Shown one piece after another: positions 13,818 to 25,228 of a stretch of DNA of 64,000 bases. The translations under genes and the position numbers were made by a program. Numbering within the stretch: position 1 is the first letter of the stretch; each line of letters opens with the position of its first letter. The notes beneath the pieces were generated by a model. That model saw nothing but the letters and a program-made list of their open reading frames with translations. It was not told the DNA's origin and made no database searches. The stretch is from Rotaria sordida (taxonomy: Eukaryota; Rotifera; Eurotatoria; Philodinida; Philodinidae): positions 62,001-126,000 of the forward strand of contig CAJNOL010000336.1 in the NCBI GenBank assembly GCA_905250125.1. Direction: 5' to 3'.

Positions 13818-15676
13818 TTACTATTGACAATAGAAGAATTATCAATACATATACTATAGGAACTCATAATATTTACTCATAATATGATTTTTCTTTTTCC
13901 AATTTTTATTTTCAACAAATAAATAAAAGAAGTGCTTCTGACACACAAAAAAAGAAATTATTAGAACAATAATTAAATTTTGATGTTTAGTAAATCACTC
14001 CTCTAGAACGATCTATGTAAAAGACGTAGTAAAAGTTCTAGAATTTCTATTATGTCTAGACAATATCAGTTTTTCGAGCAAAGCTTTTCAGATATTATGA
14101 AATTAGTTTTCGTCAAGTGCCGTCTGCATTATAAAAAAATGTTTTTCCACACGTTGAATAATCATGATGAAGAATACTCTTTAGAAATCATTTTCATTTT
14201 TCATCGACGACTGAGATCATAGTCACTATGTACTCTGTTATCGTCACTTTGTCTAGGAATAGGTGCTTGAACATCATTACAGATTAACAAATTCATATGT
14301 CTTCTATTCGTAATGTGTAGATGTATTAGTCTTCTCTTCGATAGCAGAAGTGCTACTATTCTTTATGATATTGAGATTTTGGATGTATACGTATGACATA
14401 AATTCTGATTGCAAGTATCCATCCGCTTTCCATCAGTTCACATGTATTAGAATTATGATTAAAACATCATCTGATCTCAATTATGTTGGCCCTCATTCAA
14501 AAGCTTAATGTTGTAGCTATTTCTTGTTCGTATTTGATTTGAAATTTCTTTAAAAATAACTGAGATATTGTCTTCTCATCAAAACTGTCTGTTCATCTAT
14601 TGAATGAATCTAATAAAAGATCATCATTTACAATATTCAAATCAAACGAAAATAAAAATTTGGAATAGAGAGTCTCATTAAGAGATATCAGATGCGTTTT
14701 GAATGCTTCTTAAAACTGTCTAGTAAATAACAACTATAGATTGAAAAAAGAACTTTAGTCATTACTTCCATTATTTGATAATTACTTCAAAAATAAACCA
14801 AAGTTTGAAATATAATAAGACTTTAGCTTCGAGTTGAACAAGAATAATTTAAGCGTCTGCTCACAAGTTGAAAAAGATCTGGTCTTGCCACTAAATATTA
14901 CTGTATATATTCGCAAGGCAGAAAAATCAAATGATTAAAAACAGGATATTGGTTATTGCCCACGTTTTGAAAGGCATTTCAAAGTTCTTTCTTTTTTAAT
15001 CGAACCGATGATTAAACATGGTTAATTATTAAATCTTAATTTCAAAATAACACTTGACTCACTCTTCTAGTTTTTGGTCAAGTTTAATCGAGATAAAATT
15101 CAAGTTGATGATTTCAAACTTCAGAAATAAACAGATTTTGCAGGAATTTGTCAGAAAAATGTGGGAGAATACCCATATCTCGAACTGAAACTTTGACGCA
15201 ATATTCCGAACCAGGATGTCTTTGGAACTGTTCAGTCACGTTTTCGTCTGAAAAAGACAAAATGTTGGTGAAAAATCTCAATGTATTCCTATCTATTTCT
15301 TGCCAGAACTGGTCGGTAAGCTTTCACTTGGAAACTTGTGAAGTGTCTTTGCAAGTTATCAATTCCGTTTGGATTCAGTTATAGAATACTTTATATAACT
15401 ATCGACATCTATTGTTAAACTCTTAAGTCAAGTATACAGCATAAAAATCAAGATTATAAATTATTCAATTGTTTTAATGAAGTTATCCTATAATAAAACA
15501 TTTTTTATTTACATATAAATATTGAATTCAGAGGTTAATACTATAGAGTTCTTATAAAAAAATAGAGAGACATAATTGTTCAATTGTCTAGCCGAACACA
15601 TAATGAAATAAACAATGTGAAATTGAAACACTTTGTTTTTCTATTAATCTAAATATTTTAAAGGTTTTTCATAAAC
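13818..15676. other. Intergenic region between EFHC2 and MNS1
   Basis: It contains overlapping AATAAA signals of EFHC2 at 13918-13927. An open frame at 15148-15384 has no recognisable domain, and I do not call it a gene. The promoter of MNS1 should lie at the right end. Confidence 0.5.
13918..13927 (+). terminator. Poly(A) signals of EFHC2
   Basis: Two overlapping AATAAA hexamers about 100 bases after the stop codon. Confidence 0.6.
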
Positions 15677-17581
15677 ATGGTAAGCATACTGAAGAAAAAA
15701 AACATATATATATATATATACATCTTTTTCTTATAGGCGTTAACTCGTCAATTGTATAAACATCAAGATGGTAATAGTACGAGTACAAGTAATTGGAACG
15801 CTAATCAAAATGCTCGACGTGAGCAAGAAGCTGATCGAATTTTACGTGAACGACAACTGGCACAAGATCGCATTGAAACAGAAATACAAAAATTTGAAGC
15901 TAAAGCAATAAATAAACGAAATATACGTGAACAAGCACGTATTGAACGTGATCGAACAATGGAAGAAGTTATTATTCGAGCACAATCTAAGAAAAACCTA
16001 GCAGTTGAAGCACGTAATCAAGAAGAACGTCTAGCTACAGAACTTGAAAGAATCAAACTTGAAAAAATACGTGATGAAAAAATGCGACAACAAATTCGGT
16101 ATTTCAAAAGCAAAAAACAAAAAAGAAACATGCCATTTTTGCTTTTCTTTTTTAGTGAAACAAGTTATGAATTACGTGAATTAGAATCAAAATTACGTGC
16201 TGCTTATATTCAAAAAGAACGGACAGCACAAATGGCTGAAAAAGAAGCTTTAAAATTTGATTCATATTTAGAAGATGCCGAAATAGTACGACGTATACGT
16301 AATGAAACAGATAAAGTTGAACAAGATCGTCATCAACGTGAAATAATTCGACAACAAGAAATGATACGTTATAAACAAGAACTTGAACGACAACTTGAAG
16401 AAAAAGAATTAAATAAACAAAAAGCTTATGAAGAATTTCTACGAGAAAAATTAGTTATTGATGAAATTATTCGAAAGATTTATGAAGAAGATCAAATGTA
16501 TGTATTTCTTTTTTTTTTTAGAATTTTATTTATTCTCTTCAAATTAAATAATCACAGATGAAATATAGATATTTGATTCTTATTTATTTCTATAGGGAAA
16601 TGGAACGTAAATTAGAATGTCAACGTACTACTCGTGAATTTATTATTGAATTTAAACGTAAACGTGACGAATGGAAAGCTATAGAGCGTCAACGTATGGA
16701 AGAAGAAAATCATCGTATAAAAGAATATGCTAAAACTCAAGAACAACGAAAAGAAATAGTAAAAGCTAAAAAACGTTCTCAAGAACAAGCTTTAGATAAA
16801 GTTCAACATGCATTAGCTGAACAAATAAAACGTAATCGTGAAGAATGTGAAGAACAAGAATTAATACGACAAGAATTATATTTGGAAGAACAAGAACAAA
16901 CTATACGAAGACGTGAACGTGATGAAATTGAAACACGTATAAGACAACGTCTTGAATTACAACGTGAACGTAATGAACAAATACAATTTAAACGTTTACG
17001 TGATATAGAAATTAAACAACACGAAGAAAAATTTCGACAACAAGTTAATAAAAAACAAACAATAGAAATTATTTACAATAAAAATTTTCTTTTTTTCTTA
17101 TAGTTAATGACGAAATTTGCTGAAGATGATCGTATTGAACAAATGAATGCTCAAAAACGTCGTATGAAACAAATTGAACATAAAAAAGCTGTTGATGCTT
17201 TACTTGAAGAACGTCGATGTCAAATAGCAATTGATAAAGTTTGTATTGATAGAATTATTATTATTATTATTATTTTAATATTTATTTAGCAACGTGATAT
17301 TGATGAACGTATTGAAGCTGAACGTATTGAACAAATTCGAAAACAAATTATTGAAGAAGAACGTATTAAATTACTTCGTGAACATGCATATCGTTTATTG
17401 GGATATTTACCAAAGGTATATATAGGAAAAAAAACCAGTGAGTAAAGAATATTTGTTTTTATTATTTCAGGGTGTTATTCGAGATGAAAAAGATCTTGAT
17501 CATCTTGGAAATGATTTTAAAAATGAATTCAAACGACGACAAGTCAATATGCAATATCCTGGTGGATGGGATAATTTATAA
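15677..17581 (+). CDS. MNS1: MNS1, coiled-coil axonemal protein (TPH domain)
   Basis: Meiosis-specific nuclear structural protein 1 family, a coiled-coil microtubule inner protein needed for motile cilia and sperm flagella in animals studied. Seven exons: 15677-15679, 15737-16098, 16156-16497, 16596-17043, 17104-17238, 17290-17415, 17471-17581, giving 508 residues (human about 495). Exon 1 holds only the start codon: the intron donor follows ATG directly and frame is kept into GCG TTA ACT CGT. Nearly the whole protein is Glu/Arg/Lys/Gln-rich helix (trichohyalin-plectin homology type). The C-terminus HAYRLLGYLPKGVIRDEKDL is the family signature, followed by a short non-coil tail. Another TPH-family member is possible, but the C-terminal match and length favour MNS1. 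Confidence 0.88.
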
Positions 17582-18332
17582 TCTCATTATATTTTTCATA
17601 TGTATTTTCTCACTTTCGACAAAAATGTCAAATAAATATATATATATATATTCATTTATTTTATAATAACATACGTTATTGTAAGAAAAACAAAAAAATA
17701 ATATCTTTCAAGACGATTGCTATTAGGTCTGATGACGAAACTCACTGAAGAATCGTCTCAAGAGATTCAAACTTTTATGCTAATATTTTGTCCGCAAGTA
17801 ATATGTCTACTCAATGAACCTCTCTTAGCTCAATCTTGAAAGCAAAGAAAGACAGTATAGAACATTGACTCTTACATTACTAAATACGTTCTCAAGCAAA
17901 ACCTTTTGCGTGAACATAATCATCAAGTAGTATTGAAATCTATTATCTTTACGATAGTTTATAGTTCTTCATTCTTCTACATATAAAATGCATCTATTTA
18001 CACTAGTGCTGGGACTAATGCCTGGCAACAAATTTTCCCAATTCTTAAGGATATTGATTCAAAATGATGGTTATCATAAACTTTCATAAGAACGATCAAC
18101 CCTTCTAAATATCAGTATATGATGGGATAAGTGATTCTTAAAGATTTCTAGGTGCGGCCATCGATTGATTGCCAGACAACAGATAAATAAGCTGTAGTGA
18201 ACAAAAATTCAAATACGAGTTAATGTATGCTAAAAATAGTTATATATTGTAGTAGAAATCACTTCGCTTGATTAATCAGGAAATATATTTAATTGTTAAT
18301 GATTCAATGATGGTCACATTCAGAAAAAAGCT

Positions 18333-18400
18333 TGTTAATGCAGCCTCTTTCGGACTGAAATGTGGAATTCACATGTCTTCTTTAGCTTCGTTATATTAAT
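18333..18400. repeat. Dispersed repeat shared with DCAF6 intron 7
   Basis: The segment around AAATGTGGAATTCACATGT, then CTTCTTTAGCTTCGTT, is nearly repeated at 42247-42300. A second match, ACACTCACTAT, lies near 18820-18835 here and near 42400 there. TGTGGAATTCACA is palindromic. Confidence 0.55.
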
Positions 18401-18959
18401 AAAAAATACTCAAAATATAAAATCTCTAAAATACGGTAGTTCTTTTCCAATGATAATTGATTATCAGTAAACGCTATAGCTTTTTTATTTCTCCATTTCG
18501 AACAGAAATTTTATTTTATTTTATTTTCATTTCATTTTCATAATTTATTATTATTAGTCTAGTCATTGATTTAATGGACAAATATGTCTGTTGAATATAT
18601 TCGTTATATCTACGGCAAATCTTAAGGATTTATTATGTATCTCGATGAACTCAGAAATACTGATATTAATTATTTACAAAAGTTAGTATTTAATCAGTTC
18701 ATTCTTTTCTATTGATCATATGATAGTTGTGGGAAATCAAAACATCATTCGTGATATCTAGAACCTTCTAAATCTTGTTATTAATGTCGTTCATCGCTTT
18801 TTATCTTCGCTGCTAAGTTTACACTCACTATTCTCGTCGAAAATCTACATGAATTACGTAAAATAAGTATTGAAATATATATCGAAATGTTCTAACTTTT
18901 CTTCATTTCATAGATAATAATAGTGTCTACCATCAATTGCAATAATATAAAATTTTCAC

Positions 18960-19950
18960 TTATATTTAATTGAACAATAAAATAATTTAAATGAGCAATA
19001 ATGAAATGTAGCAATACAAAAATAAAATAAAATGAGCAGTAATGAAATNNNNNNNNNNTGAAATGTAGCAATACAAAAATAAAATAAAATGAGCAGTAAT
19101 GAAATTTAGCAATAATTATATGAAATAAGCTACGATTATACAGAATGAGTAATAATTTATTTAAATTAAAGGTAAATTTTATATAAAAAGGGTATTACAG
19201 TGTAACTCTCTTGTATATCTTTTTTTCTTGTCTTCTCTTCTATGATGTCGTGCAGACGACATGTACGACATATATGTGTGGGAGTTGACTTTAAAATATT
19301 TCAAAATCAACCAATTGCCTTTTAAATTCAACTAGTCGCCTTTAACAGGGGGGCCGAATGTTAAAATCAACTTCGATATATACATATATCTTTTGTTTTC
19401 TTTCTCTCTTCTTTCCTTTCCCTAACTTAGATATTTCTCTTCCCTTGATGTTATTCAGGTATATTTCCTTCTTCGTCATGTTTTCTTTCTAGGGTATTTG
19501 GTTTTTACCTAGCTCATTCATATATATAATTACCATTTCTCCAATAAAGTAGTAATTCAGTAGGGCAATATGAATTTATTTATATATACAAATACGTAGT
19601 TTTTCAATTTTACAAAATTAAATATAAAAAGAAAAGAAGGCAAACTACCTAAAGCAAAAAAAAGCTTTATTCACACAATAATATACTGTTTTTTCATTTT
19701 TCTTTTTTTTTATTACTAAAATATGAAATTACTATTGCTACGTAAGGAATTAATTATTGTACATATAACAATATAAAATTACTCAAATAAACTTTTTTTA
19801 TTGCTCAAAAATTATTGCTCAAATAAAGTTTTTTTATTGCTAAAAAATTATTGCTCAAATAAAGTTTTTTTGTTGCTCAACAATTATTGCTAAATCGCAT
19901 TTTAATTATTGCCCATTTCAGTATTTTTATTGCTCAAATAAATACTAGTC
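18960..19950. repeat. Repeat block with inverted ATTGCTCA motifs and assembly gap
   Basis: The left side carries TGAGCAAT/TGAGCAGT and TGAAATGTAGCAATAC units repeated in tandem. The right side (19790-19950) carries repeated ATTGCTCAAATAAA, the opposite orientation of the same motif. This suggests one element of about 1 kb with sub-repeats near both ends. Ten Ns interrupt the left tandem array. No coding sequence is visible. Confidence 0.5.
19049..19058. other. Assembly gap (10 N)
   Basis: Ten undetermined bases between two nearly identical copies of a roughly 58-base unit. The true number of units is therefore unknown. Confidence 0.98.
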
Positions 19951-20118
19951 TAAAATTTCTATGAATATTGAAAAGACTCTATTGTGTGTGTTTTACATTT
20001 GAGTTGCATAGGAAGTTTCTACTACGAAATCCTTTCTTCTATATTCAATTGCTCCGAAAAAGACAATTCTAACTAATGCAATAAGTTCTTTTTATGTGAG
20101 GAATAACTTTCGAATGAG

Positions 20119-20199
20119 AGTATAAGTCTAGTTTATGTAAACAACTTTGTTGAGGATAAAATTGAGGAAGATAGGTGTTTGCATAAACTAGACTCATAC
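20119..20199. repeat. Inverted repeat with 24-25 base arms
   Basis: The left arm 20119-20143 (AGTATAAGTCTAGTTTATGT then AAACA) pairs with the right arm 20176-20199 with two or three mismatches; the loop is about 32 bases. Confidence 0.6.
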
Positions 20200-23100
20200 C
20201 AAGACCAATAGCCAAACTATAGAAGAATATAAAAGATGAAATTAACACTAAAATAGAATTTCTATTTTATTTTTAAAATTTATGATCTGCAATATAATGT
20301 CAAAAGATAAATCTAGGCATTTGAATAAATCTAATAAATTAAAAAATGACTTGCAGAAGTCTATTGTTTTTTTAGGTCACGTGCCATTGACAATTTCCTA
20401 TTTAATAATCATAAGCGCACTAAACTTCCCACGTCAACTTTATATATTTTTTAATAAAAACCTTGCCAGTGGCTTTATCTGTGCAGCATTAATATAAAAA
20501 TATTTCTAAAACGTAATAAAAATTACTAAATCAACTGAACTGAAGCTTTTCCCTGATCGACCTAACATGTTGTGACTTCAAAGATAGTTTATTTTGTTCA
20601 TACGTAAATAATTTTTTGCATTAACTCCAGAAACGATGAGTTTTCAAGGTCAGTTGACAGTTCATTAAATAATGTCATATTCCGGTTATCTACGCAACTA
20701 ATATCCTTGAACTTCATCAATTCTCTCTGGCACTGTCACTATTGATGTGGAGAAAAATTATATAATATCTTTTTGAAACGAGAACGCAATAGAAATTTAA
20801 TGAACGAAGCACAAATTCTTAGAAAAACTATCTCTACAGTTGAACATTAACGCTTACAAGTTTTGTAAACAAACTGTGTACTTATGGGAAATGATATAGC
20901 TGTGATTATCGTGTTAATGAGATGAAGAATTCAGAAACATCCAGAGACGCTAATATTCAAGAAAATAAACTGATCTTTTGAGTTAAGAACGGCCATAGAC
21001 TAAATTCTAGTTTCACTAAAAAAATATCAAGAATTAATCATCTATTTGATAAGAAATTGATGCAAAATTGGGTAGACAATCTTTCTCAGGTTAAAAAGTA
21101 TAGTGCAAAAATAAGTGTCATCCATCATAATTATCTTTGCGCTTAAGCAATCGAAGCGGAATTATGTCACTGATTTACACTCTTGGCGAAGTATGTGAAT
21201 AAAAATTTTCAGACATCCAGTATTTATAATGATTCAGATGCTCCAAAGCGGAGATCATTGTCCACAACTGTATGACAACCAGAAAGGTAACATCGTTAAT
21301 GTCTATCAGACACTCTATAGAGTTATAAAGCTGACCTGATCCGCGAACGAGCGCGGGTCAAACTTTGAAGAGTGTCAAGGTCATTTTTTCCTAATACACA
21401 ATCTATCACTCTCTATGTACTTTTTCACGATTGATGTAAAATCAATGTATCATGAAGCTATTAGTTCATATTTTCTATAAATACCCTAGGAATGATTCAA
21501 AACAATTCTGAAATGACTTCATAAATTATCATTTTTCTATGAAATACGAATTTGGATTATCCGTACGATAGTATATTGACTATATTGTGATATAATCCAG
21601 TCCTCTTGGCTACTATGTGCGGAGATCTCAAGTAATTAAATGAAAGAATTCCGTCGTTAGTCGATCTCCTATTCAGAGCTACAGCTAGTACTAATTATAG
21701 GAAAACTGTCAGACTAATGAAAGTGTTTTTAGACAGCAGTCTATGTTGTAAGGTAGCCGAACGACGACGTTTTATTCTTATTCTGAATCAGATCCTGTCC
21801 GGATGCACTACATTTTCATTAGAACTAAATTTATTACATTCAATTTCTATTTTGAAAAGAAAACAAAATGATTTCTTAGGCGTCTACTCTTAGCATAAAT
21901 TTATTAACTTCCTTTTCAATATAGAACTTGTTTTGATGCAATCTTATTATTAATTCTTATGAATGAATTAGCATCTGCTTATTTATATTTAATAGGAAGT
22001 TAAAACAAGTCATGTCCTAGAACACATCAATCAGTTTATGTTTATCACTAAAAGAAATCTTCATAAAAATTTTTATGAATCAGAGAAAATAACTATGTTG
22101 TCTTTACAAGAACAAAGTTTTGTGGTACTCACATATTAAAATATAAGTATAGTTATAGAAACAGAATCATTTAGTTTTTCTATACATTGTTTTAGACAAC
22201 AATATATTTTTTTTCTTTGTTTTAATTAAATAAATTATTATAATCTCATGCAATCATATAAAACTGAACTTATATGTTTTTTTTTATACCAATATTTTAT
22301 CTGTGCAATATATCTTTAAATAAAACTTATCGTAATAATGCAAAAAATGATATCAGTAAACTCTAAGTATCACTCTGAGATTTACTATCTTTTTTATTCA
22401 TTCTAGAGTATTCGAGGTTATGTAAATACTCTTAACTATTTTCTTCTAATATGATCTTTCTAATTGCAATCTGATTGACATCTATAATTATATAACCAGA
22501 AAAAATAACATCTGCATATTCCGCCCAAAGCCACAATGAGGTTTTTTTTTGTCTTCAAGAAAAACCTCAAAGTATAAACAATCATTATGATTCCACATCC
22601 TGATACAATTCTTATACTGATTTATAATCAAATGAATACTCTCCTACACAAGAGAAACGATTTTTATCATAATTGTTAATTATAAATTTCATAGAAAAAA
22701 AGGACAGATATATATTATTTTGTTTTTCTTTAGCGCTTCCTAAATATAACATATAGCAAAAACAAAGAGTCAACCCACGACTAACGAACAGAAATATAAA
22801 CCCTAATAATTTTGTGTTAATTTTTGTTTACAAGAATATGACATATTTGTCATGTCTCAGCTTTTCTTTGACATATATATAACAGGAATATTATATTCCA
22901 ATAAAGAAAAAAAGATACAAAACTATGCAACAAAAGATACCGCAGGATAAGAGAGTAAATTTACTACCCCTTCCCCCTCATTAGATCTCATTTTCAATAG
23001 AATAGAAAGATAAATCATGAAGTTTTGCACGTGTTTCTGTCTATTTATTTTGTTGCATATTAAAAGAAGATTTTTCATGGATTAAATAGTCTTAGGAGAG

Positions 23101-25228
23101 TCTATCGCTTTAGGTCGTTTCGAATAATGACTATGATATCCGTGATTTTTCTATTATGAACCTAAAGTGAAAACTAATAGTATAGATCAATGCAGTTGTT
23201 CATGCTCTACAAATTGACATATCGATCATGTTCATCAATTAGTTTATATAGAGTCAGACAGGTATGAGTCATTATTTGAAATGTCTTAAAATGATCGATC
23301 TCTTGAGAGACTATATAATCTATGAAAAATTTTTTGCATTCAGCAAGAAACAAAATAAATAGAGAGAAATGTGTGCAGAATTTCATGTTCTATCTTTCTA
23401 TTCTATTGAGAATCAGATCTAAGGGATAGCAAATTTACGATCTGATCGAACGGTGTCCTTTCAATTCATCTTTATAGAACAGAATGTTATTGTTGTTGTT
23501 TTTTTTTTTCACTTTCAATATAACTTGCGTAATCCATGTATAATTTTACCATATAATATTCATTAGCTAGAATTAATTAGTATCGTGTTTTTGACTTCTA
23601 ATAAGTGAAGTAATCTCTTCAAGTAGTTATTTCTGATTTTAATTATGAGAAATGAGCTTATCTTAGGAAAATATTCGGTTAATGAGACTTTTACCATTAT
23701 GTTGAAATGTAATTTTGAGATGATAAATACAAGATTATGTATACACTGATTCCATATTTAGATATTGTCTCATTAAAATTTAATGAACATATTCATTTTA
23801 CTATTTTTGAAGATAAGTAAAACCCTCGCTAAAATAGAATAAATCCAATCTTCTATTATGACTTAGCGAAGAAATTTCTCAAGAAACACTTCTATTGTGT
23901 CTCATTTATTTTCATAAATTTTAATTAGAATGAGTTTTCAAAAAATCAAAATGATTTTTGAGACTACAATACTGTTATCAGTGGTATCTATGTTAGAACA
24001 AAGCAAATATTGAAAATGTCTGTTTTACTATTATTCAGCTTCGCCCTTTATCTAAATTTTGAAAATGTAATTTTACAGACTTCACTGTTAAATGGTTAAA
24101 GTTCTAATTTTGCGAAAAACTTATTAATTGATGAATCTATACCATAACATACGTTCAAAAATACTCTTAACTCTTTGACCTCTAATCTGTTATTTCTTCT
24201 TAGTCAAAAAAAAAATAATAATATCTCATTTCAATCAGAAGACGTTCATATGATACAGGTAAGAATGAATGAAATGATATAAGAATTTGCTTTTTATAGC
24301 AATCGAATCATTTTATTATAGAATTACCCATTATTATTCTATTAGTTTTTTTTTCTTGATATAGATTCATATTAATAGATTACATATTAAAAACATGAAT
24401 AAGACAAAAAATATTTTTATGTTAATGTTTATTTTTATTCATTAATATTATTAAATTAGTAATGAAACGGTTTTTTCTTAATCGCTAAAACTTCATAAGA
24501 AATTTAACTAGTATTCAATTCCTAAAACAATAATCTTGTGATTAGTGGTAGTTTTAATCTAATGATCTAAATTAGATTTTTCATATTTCTTACGTAAAAC
24601 TAATGATACATATTCAGATGTCAAGGATAACGAAAAGCTAAGCTTTGACAAAAGATTAACGCTGTTATTGCATGATACAATATACATAGAAGTTTCTTTG
24701 TATATATTCATATTGATGAACACTTATATAGATTTAATGGATGATGAATAGTGTTGCCGTTAAATTCTAACACTTGAAAATTTAACTATTGTCATTAGAT
24801 GTATGTCAAGATAAAATGCGAAAGAATAAGAAATAACGATATAAAAAGAAAATAATTATAGAAATGATTCAAAAAATAAGATGTGTAGGATAAAGCATGA
24901 CATATGAATCTATTTAATAAATATACTTTATAATTGACAGATGCTTTCTAATCATTTATCTTTTTTTAGCTAACGACTAAAGTTTAACCATATGAGAAAA
25001 ACAAAGAATATACGTTCGTTTTTTTTCTAAATCATAAAAAACTATTATCTTTCTTTCATCAATGTTTGATCACCCATTTAATTGTATATTATAATATTTT
25101 CTTTTTCTTTTTCTTCTTTCAAGGACAAGAAAAAAGAAAATCTTTTTTTTTTCTAGATTCGTCATTGGTTGCTATTCATCTATATAGATATATTGTTTAG
25201 TTCTCTCAACGATTATTTCTATTTTATT

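Larger units (their letters stand above)
17582..25228. other. Gene-poor, repeat-bearing 7.6 kb region
   Basis: It begins with the MNS1 poly(A) signal AATAAA at 17631-17636. The rest is AT-rich, with short unsupported frames only. It contains a dispersed repeat at 18333-18400 (shared with a DCAF6 intron), the gap-containing repeat block at 18960-19950, and an inverted repeat at 20119-20199. I see no gene. Confidence 0.55.

Noticed and set aside
15148-15384. Plus-strand frame of 78 residues between EFHC2 and MNS1
   Set aside because: No domain, no splice signals and ordinary length for a chance frame.
21900-22010. Inverted repeat around TAACTTCCT / AGGAAGTTA
   Set aside because: Core of about 10 bases with poor extension; expected by chance at this composition.
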